Below are positions 21,101 to 32,900 of a stretch of DNA of 36,343 bases, in pieces. Location: the NCBI GenBank assembly GCA_048213135.1, contig PS015521.1, positions 1-36,343 of the forward strand. Direction: 5' to 3'. The stretch comes from Reclinomonas americana ATCC 50394. Lineage: Eukaryota > Jakobida > Jakobea > Jakobida. The notes under the pieces are model-generated. The model saw nothing but the letters and a program-made list of their open reading frames with translations, ran no database searches and was not told where the DNA came from. The position numbers were made by a program, and so were the translations under genes. Numbering within the stretch: position 1 is the first letter of the stretch; every line of letters starts with the position of its first letter.

Positions 21101-24100
21101 GCGATCGGAGAAAAACTCATTCAGTGGAATGTACAAATCGGCCATCTCGGACGATGATCGGGAACTACGGCGGTTGAGAATGAAAGAAGGGTGACGCAAG
21201 CGCGCACACACACATGCACCTCGACACGCTGGAATCACCGCCAGCCGCGGCGGCATTCAGGTCCTCGGGAAACATGCGCAAGAATGCCGAGTTGACAAAT
21301 TGCACCACGCACTGCTGCACCAGCTCCACGCGCTTGATGATGAGCAGGCCCTCCTTGGTGCTTTCCATGGCGCGTCGGTGCAATCTACCGCGAACGCAGA
21401 TGAGCACTCAGGCGAGGGATTACTTCTCCCTGCTTCCCATCCTCTCCTCACGCACGTCAGCTCCTGGCGCGTGTTGAACTGCTCGGTCATGTCAATGAGC
21501 GCCAGGCCGACGGAGGTGGTGCCGCCGCTCGACAGCGGAAAGATGCGCAGCATGCAAATGCAGCCATAGATGTGAAACCGCGGCACAATGCGCGCCTGCC
21601 GTGTGGTGGCCACCGTCACATACTCGGCGACGAGGAAGGACGTGCGCAATTCTGGCGGGAGCTCGGGCATCTCGCGCCGGTTGCGTGGAATGCTCAATCG
21701 AGCCGGGTGGCTGTAGTACTGGCTGTCATGCTCCGGGATGCGGCAGTCTTCGGCAAAGTCCTCGCCTTGGATGCTGCAGTCGGTTACTGCGGCGGCGGGA
21801 AGGATGCAAGGGGTCAGCCAGAGAAAATCACTCAATAACGAAACAACAAACAGCGCAACATGAATCCAAACTCGAGTGACTCGGTCGCTGACTGGTACTG
21901 CGCATCTCCGCTGCTGTTGTCAGCAGCGAGCCTGCACGCAGTCGCGCGAAAATAATGAGTGAGCAACGAGAGCGAACACAGTAACAAAGTGCAGGAAAAA
22001 TGCAAGCGCAACTTGCATCTTCACTGGGTCGCTGGCGACGTCCGTGCAGGGCCAGCCACTGGCGAAAGGCATTGTTGGCAACCTCGAGCTTGAGGTCAAC
22101 GTCGCACACGGAAGATCCGTGCTGACCAGACAGATCAGAGTTCACCGCGTTGTCAATGTTGAAGACCACGACGCCGACCTCGATGTTTCTGCGCGGAATG
22201 CGATGAGAACCCTGAAGGGAAGGGGAGCAGAGAGCAGAGAGAAAAGGGGAGAAGGGGAGGAGAGGGATAGAGAGAGAGAGACAGAGAGAGAAGGAGAGAA
22301 AAGTGGACAAGAAATGGGTGAAGATGAGGAGGTGGACGGGAAGGAAGTCGAGGAGAAGCAGACGGAATTGGAGAAGGAGGCCAAGGAAGAAGAAAACGCG
22401 GCATCTGTGAAGCACGCAACTCGAAAATGTCCTCATACACGGTGATGGTGCGCTGGGAGGCCTTGCGTTCGCTGAGGTCGGTGAGCTCGACGATGAGACT
22501 GTCGCTCGTCGACTCGTTGCGCAGTGCCTGCACGCGAGCGGTAAGCGCGCCAGCCAAGTTTCACGCACTCGCGACGACAGTGACGCAACACTATCTCGCG
22601 GCACCGGCTTGATCTCAAACAGGCACCACTTGTCTATCGCGCGCACTCGAGCCTCCACCGAAGCCTGTAATAGGGAGACGCCGATGTGACGAAGAGTGCC
22701 GAACCCTCCTGCTGGCAAGAAAGCATACGACACCTCTTCGCCCGACTGCACTGCGCGCAACAAGTGCAGCAGCACACTGTCCACGTCCTCGGCAGCCACG
22801 ACAGTCGCCAGCGCCTCGCCCGTCAGCGATGCAGGGCAAGACGGATCGCAATTGCCGCACTCCTTGCAAAAAGCCGAGTTGGCAAACTGCACCACAAAGC
22901 CCTTGCACAGCGCCTCCATGTCGGCCGTCTGTGTTCACGTGTGAGGACGTGTGTGTCACAACAAAATATCCGGCGCTCGAGATGTGAGTCAGACGCGCCT
23001 CTTCAAAGTGCTGCACGGCATCCACGGCGATGCGGACCACCGCCAGCGGCTGCTTCACCAGACTGAGTGCACTTGATAGGCTGTGCACCGCTCCGGTTTG
23101 CTCAATCACGTCGGTGACGTCCTGCTCCTCCACCAAGAAGAAGCGCGGACCGCTCTCTTGCAGCAAGAGCCGTCGCGCGAACACGCTGTGATAACTGGGG
23201 AGGAATGCAAGAAAGAGTAAGAGACACATCGTTCATGGCCAACGCCTGTCGCGCAGCGCACCGTCTGCCACTCGGCATCAGCGCCCGCGTCTGAGGCAGA
23301 GAAAAGATTGTGCCCTCCACGAACACCTACATCCACAGAGTCAGCAGACAGCAGGCGCGTGTGACAACTGCTCACCACGAGCACGCAACTGCTTGCACGA
23401 GGCGCGCCACGGCCTCTCGGTCCTCCAAGTGCGCAAGGAATCGGTGTCGCCAAAAATCGCTGTTCGGCGAGCACGCTGCACACGGGCACTCTTCGACGCG
23501 CTCAGTGTGTCCGGCGGCGCGATTGCGGCACTCGAAATGCACCGGCTCTGTGGCGTCGCGCACCTCCTCGTAGTACTCGGTGCCGGAGAGATCGTGCGCC
23601 TGTGCCGCAGCACCGTTGTGAATCGTGGCGCTGCCATCCTCACAGTAGACGGACAAGTAGCTGCGAGCGCGACGAATAACTGCGCGGCAGCACAGGCAAC
23701 CCCCTATGAATACACCAGGCATGGGGTAAAAGGGGAAGGTGGTGAGCACGCCACTGACCATCGCCACGGAGTCGCATGTAGCGTTCGTGGCGCATCGCAT
23801 CAGGCAGCGGCAAGGCCTCGACTTGGATCAGGGCACGCCCAGTCAGCGATAAGTACGGCGTCCACAGACTGCGCGTGTGCACCGGTTGTCCCTAATTATA
23901 ACAGACGCACGGGCGACAGTGAGGTACATGCACAGACGCAAACGATGCCATTGGTAGCGCACACCTTGGGCTGTGCACAAAGAACAAAATACACAGTTAG
24001 CAACAGCAGCACTCAGTGTAAGTGGAGGAAGGGAAAGCGCAACATTGTACGTGTAGTTGCACGGCACGGGGATTCGTGTATGCCACTCGTCCATCACCTG

Positions 24101-24419
24101 CAACAAGTAAGCAACGAGAGAGAGACAGGAAAACACCAGAGTTGCAATGGACACGCCTTCTCCAAGAAGCGCAGTCCTTCGGCCGAGTAATCAGAGTATG
24201 AGCGGCTGAGCAGCTCAGCGAGTGATGGAGAGTTCCACAGCTCGAGGGCGCTCTGAGGAGGGGGGAAAGAGAAAAGCAGGTTGTGAGAGTGAGAGAGAGA
24301 CAGAGAGAAGTTGCGTTTCACGCAACTCTGTTGGCGTATCGCATGCACATGTTCTCCACATCCTGTATGAATGCACACGACGTGATTCTCTTCGTCAGCA
24401 ATCAGGTGGCCATGGAGGG

Positions 24420-24450
<31 letters not shown>

Positions 24451-24842
24451 AGAGGGAGAGGAAGACAGAGAAAGAAGAATAAGATGCAACACACATATGC
24501 ATGCATTCTCAAACGCAACGTATACCCACAGTGGCGTTTGAATCTGTCGAGCAACACTGCACACATACACACAGGGAGAGAGAGAGTGTGTGTGACAAGA
24601 GTGTGACAACAACGAGTTAGCAAAAAGTTTCAGACTCTCTCTCTCTCTCATGCTCGCATCACTCACGACTCCCAATAGGCATAGTCGACGTCTTCGCCAC
24701 CGGGTCGCACGTGATAGAGAGGCCAGCGCGGGGAGCGAGTCACGTCGTCGTCGTGTTCGGGTTCGGGAACTTCTTCAGCGGAGTCGACCTCGCCCCACCC
24801 ATGTGGCGGCGTCGGTGGCCGCATGCGCTCAGTGAAGGACAT
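18119..24842 (-). CDS. Hybrid histidine kinase with multiple PAS domains (upstream paralog)
   Basis: Same domain order and nearly the same exon plan as the gene at 11212-17601. ATG 24842 begins [19 protein letters not shown]1 reads [30 protein letters not shown]2 reads [17 protein letters not shown] with FECRNR and [13 protein letters not shown] (about 23680-23100). PAS3 has [15 protein letters not shown] (about 22920-22430). PAS4 starts [10 protein letters not shown] (about 22190). PAS5 has [11 protein letters not shown] (about 21385). HisKA contains [16 protein letters not shown] (about 20800-20450). HATPase_c has [18 protein letters not shown] and RRFGGTGLG (about 20390-19700). A degenerate receiver covers 19640-19020, and the canonical receiver (VVEDN, VLMDL-NMAEMDG, VTADA, LVKP) ends at 18119. 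Compared with the paralog it has an additional intron after NRLNQ in the receiver (donor at 18808) and lacks one in PAS3. No transmembrane segment is visible. Role: phosphorelay sensor; signal and output unknown. Confidence 0.9.
19020..19640 (-). other. Degenerate receiver-like domain in the upstream kinase
   Basis: Exons encode [19 protein letters not shown], then [16 protein letters not shown], then [15 protein letters not shown] and [13 protein letters not shown]. The acidic pair of true receivers is absent after the first strand (VIVTPRA) and the terminal Lys is not seen, while the Asp in VVLD remains. The paralog shows the same pattern of loss, so the change predates the duplication. Confidence 0.55.
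23965..23970 (-). other. 6-nt microexon (CCCAAG, Pro-Lys)
   Basis: On the minus strand the hexamer lies between GTGCACAG and GTGTGCGC. It joins the exon ending NYTYN (donor GTTGCG, 24043-24038) to the exon beginning GQPVHTRS, giving TYN-PK-GQPV without a frame change. The identical hexamer at the homologous site of the neighbouring paralog supports it. Confidence 0.72.
24415..24482. repeat. GA-rich microsatellite in a kinase intron
   Basis: An imperfect GA/GGA tract on the plus strand within the second intron of the upstream kinase. The same gene has a shorter GA run at 24290-24306. Confidence 0.8.
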
Positions 24843-26202
24843 GGTGCGAGAGAGCGCGCGTGCGTGTGTGTTTGCGTGCCTGCCACTGACGCAATGTTCG
24901 CTGTGGCAACGGCGAGTGAGTGGCTTTTCGCGCGCGCACACGAGTCGGACATGCTGACGTCGATTTACTTCCACCGCTCCGGCCGGGGGCATGCCAGCGG
25001 TTAATCTCTTGTGTAAGTCTGTGGCGCATTGATATCCACATGTATGGCATAAGAGGAAGAGGAAAAGTAACCGCGAGTTGGCCGAAAACGGAGACCGATA
25101 TTGAGGCGTCGATTGAGTTCGCAGCGCTCTGGCGACTCAAACAGCAGCGCTGGACGAGTACAGCCATCTAGCGAGTGTGGGAGTCAAGTGCTTGTGGTCC
25201 GGGTTGCGGAACAACGTCTCGCAAGTGCCGAGGTATTCGAATTCGCCGAGAAACTTGGTGCGAACGTTGATGACTTGCCCGAGTCCCGTTTGCGAGAAGA
25301 CTGAACATCCAGTCGCATGAAACCCTGCTGCTTCTGCCATCAGGACTGGCGATTGTGCTGGCTCTTGGAACACGGTTGGACTTTGAGAAACAAGGCAGCT
25401 TCACAGAAGTTGCCGCGGCCTGTTCGAACTCGTCGGACCATGAATTCGTGCTGATCGCAAGTCTTTTCGCTTTCATTTCCCAGTGGGTGTTTATTGTGAT
25501 CGGGGAGTAGCACTGGCGCGACTAAGCGCCAACGCATCTCAACCCGACCACAGTCGCTCTGGTCGCCTTTCGGCGAAAAATTCTTCCGACTTTTGCTAGT
25601 GCTAAGTTCGCATGGTTGTGTGAGTTGATCCTGATGAATACGACAGCATGTTATGTCGGTGCCCGTGCAGGGGACGGTTGTGGGATGCGGCAGCGCGGTG
25701 TCGACCCGTCAACAAGCCAACAAATCGCGAGTTCGACAGGTCGTGTTCGAATTCGAAGTCGCCAAATCGGGCATGCTGCAGCGAGTGGCCATAGTCGACC
25801 ACGGCAGCTGAACGGGTCTAGTCAGCACCAGCTGCACCTTGCAGAACCTGTTGTCACCGACGACCGTGCTCACAAGACTTCCATCATGTCTTCGACGTCG
25901 ACGTCGACATCCAAGCCAACGCCGCCATTCGCAACCACTCTGCAAATGCATGCACCACAAGCCCTCCATGCACCTCCACATTAGATTCACGTCACAGAGA
26001 AAAAATCTCCAACCGCAGTTGCCAACGAACGTCGCCAGTGTGTCCTCGGACTCTCCCACACATTACACTCACCTCCTGGCAGCACTCCAGGTGCCGCCCG
26101 AAAAAAACCCTGCGCCGGGTTTGCCTCTCCGTCTGAACCGACAACGCGGCAACCCGACGATACGTCGTCGCAATCTGACAAGTACAGACTGCTGTGTGAG
26201 AG
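24843..26202. other. 1.36-kb divergent intergenic region
   Basis: It lies between the start of the minus-strand kinase (24842) and the start of the plus-strand MFS transporter (26203) and should contain both promoters. Open frames here are short, lack domain signatures and are not conserved with anything else in the window. I see no tRNA and no strong repeat. Confidence 0.5.
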
Positions 26203-27684
26203 ATGACTGGGGGAGGAGACACCGTGTCTTCCACGACGCCGGCAGAAGGGCGCGGGAATCCGCCACACCTGCGCCGCCTGGCCAACTTTGGCCTGCCTTT
26301 CCTGGCGGTGACAGGCGGCCTCTTTTACTCGATTGGCGCCTTTGCCGCCGATCTGAAGACGGCCGGCGAGTTCACACAGAAGCTGACCAACGTGCTCTGC
26401 TCCATTGGCTACCTCGCCGGCTGTGCCTCGCAGTTGTTTCTGTGGCCGCTGGGCTCGCGATTCCCTCGCGCCACCGTGCTCATCGCCAAGGTGGCCGTGT
26501 TAGTCGGCTGGTTCACGGGCGCACTGGGCATGTGGCTGGCGCCGACTGCTGCTGCGCCGCTTGGCATCGCCATTGCGCTGATGGGCATTGGCGAGGTCTC
26601 GCTGTGTGGGCCAGCGATGAACGTGGCCAGCAGGGACAGTGACGTGCCGGCGCAGCGGCGCATGGTGCAGCATGCATATCTGAGTTCGTATGCGCTCACC
26701 GGCGCCGTGGCCGCCGTGATGTACACGTTTCTCGACACGGAGGCGCACGTGCGCACCAAGTTGGCGGTGACATTTGTCATCTTTGGTACGCTGCAGTTGG
26801 TGTGCGTGGCCACCACCTCGTGGTGGTTCGCGGTCTCGTACAAGCACGAGACCGGCGGCACGACGGAGCGCCGCAAGTTGCTGCCGACAGCCGCGGGGTC
26901 GACAAACGCGGCCGACGTTGAGCAGAGCGCGGCAGAGGGCGCTGCTGCCTCCACCGGCCAGCCCGCGGGGAGCGACGACACGAACCTGCTGAAGGAGGCG
27001 TTGCGCGAGTACCGCGTGATGTTCACGCAGCCGATGGTGTACGTGGTGCTGCTGGTGCTGAATGTGGTGTTCGCCGTCGGCATCAACTTCACCAACAACA
27101 TGGGCGCCATGGTGCTGTCGATGGGCGGCAATCGGCACGACGTCACCTACATGTTTCTCGTGTTTTGTGCCGGCCAGCTTGCCGGCCGCACCCTGGGCTC
27201 GCTGTGGATGCACGAGCACGCGCCTGCGTGGCACGGCCACGTGGCGCTTATCACCATCTGCTTCTTGCACTTGACAGTGTCGGTGGTGGCGTGGCTCGCC
27301 AACGGCGTGACCGTGATGTACGTGCTGACGAGCATGAATGCCTTTGCGTATGGCGCCAGCTGGACGCTGGTGGTCGACTTTGCCTTCCCCGGCCGCGCGG
27401 TGCCTCGCGATGTGATGGAACAAGACCGCCTCTCCTTCATCGCCCTGCTCTCCATCTTCACCGCTCCCGTGGCCGTCGGCCCCGTCGTCTTTGACGCCGT
27501 CTCGGGCGCGCTGTACGACCGCGAGGCCGATCCCGTCACGCTGCTCTGCTACGGCCGCCACTGCTACGCCACGTACTTTCAGATTGCGGCCGGCACGCTG
27601 GCACTGTCGCTGGCACTCAGTGTGCTGCTGCTGGTGGTCGCCGCCAAGCGGTGGCCGCATCGTGGGTATGCCAAGATTTTCTAA
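26203..27684 (+). CDS. Major facilitator superfamily transporter, intronless
   Basis: A 493-residue open frame without introns, ATG 26203 to TAA 27684. About twelve hydrophobic segments are visible in two groups of six, split by a hydrophilic loop at about residues 220-275 (KHETGG, ERRKLLP, then an Ala/Ser/Glu-rich stretch). The start region ANFGLPFLAVTGGLFYSIGA, the segment LCSIGYLAGCASQLFLWPLG and the second-half segment NVVFAVGINFTNNMGAMVLS resemble the nodulin-like branch of MFS permeases, but this is pattern memory and not a search result. Substrate unknown. It is probably in a plasma or organelle membrane. It has no N-terminal signal peptide beyond the first helix. The lack of introns is unlike its neighbours. 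Confidence 0.82.
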   Translation: MTGGGDTVSSTTPAEGRGNPPHLRRLANFGLPFLAVTGGLFYSIGAFAADLKTAGEFTQKLTNVLCSIGYLAGCASQLFLWPLGSRFPRATVLIAKVAVLVGWFTGALGMWLAPTAAAPLGIAIALMGIGEVSLCGPAMNVASRDSDVPAQRRMVQHAYLSSYALTGAVAAVMYTFLDTEAHVRTKLAVTFVIFGTLQLVCVATTSWWFAVSYKHETGGTTERRKLLPTAAGSTNAADVEQSAAEGAAASTGQPAGSDDTNLLKEALREYRVMFTQPMVYVVLLVLNVVFAVGINFTNNMGAMVLSMGGNRHDVTYMFLVFCAGQLAGRTLGSLWMHEHAPAWHGHVALITICFLHLTVSVVAWLANGVTVMYVLTSMNAFAYGASWTLVVDFAFPGRAVPRDVMEQDRLSFIALLSIFTAPVAVGPVVFDAVSGALYDREADPVTLLCYGRHCYATYFQIAAGTLALSLALSVLLLVVAAKRWPHRGYAKIF

Positions 27685-28093
27685 ATGAACGTATTCTCGT
27701 CGTCGAAGCTTCATTCATACTGTGAGACTTGTTGGCGATCACTGAGGTTCTGGCTGTCTATTAGTTGGACAAATTGGTTTTGAGACAATTGCCGGCACGC
27801 TCACACACTCTCTCTCTCACACACGCCGCCGTGCGCGCCACTCTCCTCCCTCACTCTCACTCACGCACACACACTCTTTAACACCCTCACATCTCACACA
27901 CAGCTGCGGCCCTATTTCTGGGTGGTTTGACGGTTAATTTTTTCGTTGGCCCTTGGATGCTGGGGGAATGTCAGTGTGGTGGTTTACCGCCACAGCCTTA
28001 CTGTTTTTTTACTCCGTGGGACGCGAGCACTGACCAAGCACACCCCACACACCCCCTAAACACATCGCCCCTACCACATTCCTCAACAATCAC
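27685..28093. other. Intergenic region with CA/CT microsatellites
   Basis: It lies between the MFS transporter and the Gln-rich protein, both on the plus strand. It contains CTCACACTCTCTCTC-type tracts at about 27800-27900. Nothing coding is seen. Confidence 0.5.
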
Positions 28094-28182
28094 ATGGGTT
28101 GCAAGCACAGCGTCGGCACCCGGACAGTGGCCTTTACCCCTGCGCACATGCAACAACGACAGCCGCACCAGCAGCTGCAAGC

Positions 28183-28215
<33 letters not shown>

Positions 28216-29599
28216 CCATCAGCAACAGTATGGCACTCGTGGTGGTGAGGAGACCATCTCGGGCGCGGTCACTGAGGTGGCCTCGCAAAGATCGATTGTC
28301 GTTCCGCCAGCACAACAGCAGCAGCAGCAACAGCAGCGACAGCGTGCCTCGCGTGACAGTGTGCCGGACAGCGGCCACCGTCGATCATCGCGCAGCTCGC
28401 CACGTGACACTCAACAGCAATCGGTGTCCCCTCAAGCACCGGCGCCGGTAGTCCGCGCCACGACGCACTCGGGCCTCCCGCACCGCCAGCAAGTACGACC
28501 GCAGCATCCGCATGCGGCCGCCATGTCGAAGCAGCAGACGACGCCCCAGTTCTTGGCGACGCAAGGCGGCGCTCGTGTGCCTGGCTATCACGCGCATGGC
28601 ACGTCGATGCGATCGGTGCACTCGCAGGCGTCGTCGACGTGGCAGGCCGAGGTGGAGACGGCGGCGTCGCAGCCGTGGAAGCAGGCGAGCAAGCTGGAGC
28701 GGGAGACGACGGAGCGTATCTTGCATCGGCTCAGCGATCAGCGACGCATGCAGCTACTGGCCAAGCAGCAGAGCGATTTCGGGGCGCGCACCAATGGCAT
28801 CACGGTGGCGGCGGCACGCGATGCTGCGCCCAATGCGGCCGTCGATCACGAGCCGGTGCCGTCGATCGAGGAGCTGAAGCGCAGCATGGACGTGTTGCGG
28901 CCAAAGTTGCTGCTCCTCACCCGCGGTCACGAGGTCATTGATCCCGAGGTTGGTGCTGCCCCATCTCTCGCGTCTTTGTTGTCGGTCTTCCACCACCGTC
29001 GCCATTTCATCTCACCCCTTTCCCCCTCACAGACGGGCATTCGCCGCCACGACTCATACCTGGACGTGCTCAGCACGGAACCGCGCTGGGTGCGACACGA
29101 GCTGGAGCGCGTGGAGACGCTGTTTGAGCGCATTGACGAGTGGGTGACGGACGTGGTGCAGCAGAGCGCACCGCTCATGGCCGTCGCCACACAAGCCGGG
29201 CAGCAGGCGGCGGCGTCCACCAACAACGGCGGCGCCTTCACCGCCACGTCGACCACATGCAGCGATGCCGACGACGCCAGCGCCACAGCACCCGATTCGG
29301 TGTTTTCCACGCCGCGCACCTCGGTCGTCGCCCACCACCACTCGTGCAAGACCGTGTCGTCGTCGCGCCCGACCTCGGCCAACAGCCGTCGCCAGCCACT
29401 GGTGCCGGTGGTCGTGCAGCCGCAGCAGGCGAAGCACCAGGAGTACGCGGCACACCCGTCGGCCGTCATTCACGCCGGCAAGGGCCACCACCACCAGCAC
29501 GCGGGTGACAGTGACATTGAGACGGGGTCGAGCGACACGGAGAGCGACCTCATTCCCGGCAGTGTTCCCGACGACCACCAGGCGGTGGACATGTGCTGA
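28094..29599 (+). CDS. Gln-rich protein with N-terminal myristoylation motif, function unknown
   Basis: The frame opens with MGCKHS, which fits the N-myristoylation consensus (Gly2, Ser6) with Cys3 available for palmitoylation, so the product is probably tethered to a membrane face. Residues about 16-85 contain two poly-Gln blocks encoded by mixed CAG/CAA runs (28179-28230, 28313-28340). A central region, SKLERETTERILHRLSDQRR and EELKRSMDVLRPKLLLLTRG, looks helical, and a further helix follows (VRHELERVETLFERIDEW). The C-terminus is rich in His, Ser, Thr and Asp. A likely 84-nt intron at 28949-29032 (donor GTTGGT, acceptor CCTCACAG) interrupts VIDPE and TGIRRHD; it has no stop and is a multiple of three, so the product is 501 residues if retained and 473 if spliced. 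I do not recognise the family. Confidence 0.72.
28179..28230 (+). repeat. CAG/CAA trinucleotide repeat (poly-Gln)
   Basis: About fifteen nearly uninterrupted Gln codons, mostly CAG, in the N-terminal part of the Gln-rich protein. A second block lies at 28313-28340. Confidence 0.9.
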
Positions 29600-29990
29600 A
29601 AAGGAGAGAGAGAATAGTTGTACAAGTAGCAAGGATTCCATGAAACAATGTGAACGCCATAATGATAATAATAATACGAGTGATGGAGAGGGAAGCGGGA
29701 AGTGGGGAGCAACGCGAGCTGCATTTCACAGAGACAACCATCGAATTCACAAATGCAATCCTGATGGCAAAGCAACAGTTACTTGAATCGTGGTAGGAGA
29801 CTGTCGCTCGTACCAGCACAAGCTGCAGCTTCTCGAATTACGGCGACTTCGACGTCGAACTTCTTTTGTGTCTTCAATTCTCATCTCTCCTTCTCTTCGC
29901 CCATTCCTTCGTCGGCCACGCGACTGCCACACACACGCATATACGCACAAAGATCGCACTTCTTCACGCTGCCATGTCCCGCACCTCATC
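29600..29990. other. Intergenic region between two plus-strand genes
   Basis: It starts after the stop at 29597-29599 and ends at the chosen ATG 29991. It includes an AT-richer stretch (AATGATAATAATAATACG, about 29661-29678) that may belong to the 3' UTR. Nothing else is seen. Confidence 0.5.
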
Positions 29991-32900
29991 ATGTCCGAAG
30001 TTGGCAAAAACCACACGAAAGAGAGTTTCCGAGCGATGGGCACCAGCACCTCTCGCCCACTCGACAATGTCGTGCTCTCCACACGCTCAGACGAGGTCCA
30101 GTGCCAGTGCGCAATCATTGAAGACTTGCGCCAGCTGCAGGTAAGCACACACACAGAGAGAGAAGAGAAAACACGCGCATTTCGTCAGGACTCCGAGAGC
30201 GGTTACTCTTCTCAATGACATGATTCTCACTCTTTTGTGTGTGTGTTTGTGTGTGTCTCTTTGTGTTTGTGTTGTGTGGCAGGTGCTTCTTGGTCGACAG
30301 CGCAAGGAGCTGACTCCGCATCAAATGGGCGAGTTGTTGTATGATCTCAAGCGACAGCGACATGAGTTTGAGGTCGCCTACAATCAGCGTGATGCGCCTA
30401 AGGTGTGTGTGTGAGAGAGAGTGAGTAAGAGAGTGAGAGAGTGAGTGAGAGTGTGTGTCGCATGTCGCTGCTCTGTTTCCCTGTGAGGTGCATTTTTCCG
30501 GTCGTCATCACGGCTCATTGATTCCGTGCCATTCCACTCGTGTTTATCATGCCTTTTGCTCCCTTCCAGTCGCTGCGCTACTCAGCGTCTCACTTGCGAT
30601 GCTTTCTCGTCACTCAGCGCATCGAATCTGTGTTGTTTCCACTCACGATGATCTTCTACGTCTTCAGTCTTTGTCTCACTCACGATGATCTCTGCCTCCT
30701 GTCACTCTGTCTTTACCATCACTGTCTCATCACTCTTCCCCACAGACAACGGTCAGTGAGGCTCACGAGGACACGCTGCCTGATGTCTTCCACAACACGA
30801 GCGTGTACCCGGTGTTGAGCGACATTATTATCAAGTCGCGGCATCCGCACCCGTGGACGATGGCCATGATGCTCGTCGAGGAGTCGCTGCAGATTCGCCC
30901 GTACAGTTGCGATCGCGCGCCCAGAGTGTGTCGTTTGTGAGTGTGGCTGGCTCACGGGTGTGTGCGCGTGCGTGCAGTGCTGAATGCGCAGACGGCGCTT
31001 GGCAGGGCCGGTCTGGTCGAGAACCTGGTGCGCGTGCTCGCCGGCAAGGGCTACATGGATGGGCCGGAGATCAAGCGTTTGTCGGCTGCCGTGCTCTACT
31101 TGCTGATGAAGGGTGCGTGTTTGAAAGACTGCGTCTGCTGCACGAAAAATGCTCATCATAATGCCCCCCACACACAGACCAACACCAGGACAACCAGACG
31201 CGATTCCGCACTGGCGAGGGTCTCCGGTGGTGCATCACCCAGTTGTACCTGTCGGAGCCGGTGCAGCATGAGTTGCGTCCTCGCCGCACGCCCTCATCTT
31301 TCTTCACATCGGCAGGCCCTCACCCTTGCGCACGTTACAGAATGCACAACATTCCCCCGCGTGTCGGCGAGCGCAACCAGACGGAGCAGGATCAGTATCG
31401 CGTGCAGTTGGCCATGAGTGCCACGGCGCATTTTAGCCACGACAAGGAGCTGTCGGAGCACCTTGGTCATCGGCCGCACCGTTTCAGCCGCCGTCGCCAG
31501 GGCGATCCACGTCGCTTCGACACGCGCCATGTGATTCACCCCACGGCCACCGAGACACAAGGATCCATTCGCCCGCCACTGCGCAAGGATCTGAGGTCGG
31601 TGTTGTGTGTGGTACATTTTCTTGCCCCTTGTCGATTATTAACTCCCCTCCTCTTGCAGCATGGCTGTCATGACGCAAGATGAGTTCGATTCAGTGCACG
31701 CCACCATGCTTCTGCGTGAGCGCAAGTCGCGCAAGCAGTCCACCAGCAAAGCTGTGGTCGGCAGGTGAGCGGACGATGCGTTTGTGTGTTTGCTTGTCGA
31801 ATGCAACAACTTACACCCCGTTCTCCGTATAGCATGCTGCTGAACCGCTCACCGCAAGCCGAATGGGAAACGGCCGTCGCCACTGAGCTGATTTTCGTGG
31901 CGTGTGAGGGTGCGTAGTTCATCATGGCCCCCCACTCGCTGTCTCCATCCCTCACTCTCTCGTCACAGGCAACGAACCAAATGCCAAGTACGTCTTCAAG
32001 GACGGCGGCATTCCAGCGCTGTCGTTCCTGGCGGCGGCCGGTGATCGCACGCACGCGCAGCACAGCGACGAGATGTACGACGTGGCTCGCGATGACGCGT
32101 ATGTGTCGCTCAAGGCCGTTCAGTGCCTCGGTCATCTGGGCCAGGTCGATCCGCTGTCGGCAGAGGTCTGTTATTTATCCGTCTCTCGTCTTTGTCGATG
32201 AACAAGCGTGCTGACTGTTCGTGACGACACGATGCAGGCTGTGCAGCAGTACGACTTGGTGGCCAGCATGCTCATGCGCTGGAAGACGACTGCGCGGTGT
32301 GTATTCCGCCTTGTCAACTCGTCCGTTCTCATGTTGATGAGCTCAACTCTTTTGCATGCACAGTGGCGAGCCGAGTGAACAAAATGTGCCGGAGCGTTTC
32401 GACACGGAAATCGCACACATTGCGAATTGCCTCACGGCCCTCGTTCGTTGCGTGCCTTGGCCTTGTTTGCGCACCCAGTAGTGTTCTTGTGCTCACCAAC
32501 CATTGGATTCAGGCGATTCTGGCGCACGAGGAACGGCGACAGCTGCCCGCAAGCATGCGCGCAATTCGTTTGCCGAAAACCACGGCTTCCGTCTGGTGGG
32601 CGAGTACATGCACGACGTGCGTAACTATTTGTACGTCCGCTCCCAGTCCGAGCTCGGCATGCAGTCGCTGGCGGAGTGCGTGCGCCTGCTGGATGCTTTC
32701 CATTCGTCACACGGTGAGTCGCACGCGTGACACATCTGCCAGTCGATGCACCACGTCTCGCTGTCTCACACGTGCATTCGATAGACATGATCGACTACGA
32801 GGCGGCCATTGCCGATGCGGATCTGGGCGGCTTGTTGGCTGCCATCACTGACCGACTTGACGACGGCAACTGCCCCGATTTCACGCAGGGCTGCCAGATG

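Noticed and set aside
25168-25984. Several 60-120 residue open frames in the divergent intergenic region
   Set aside because: They overlap each other on both strands, and none has a domain, membrane segment or splice-compatible neighbour.
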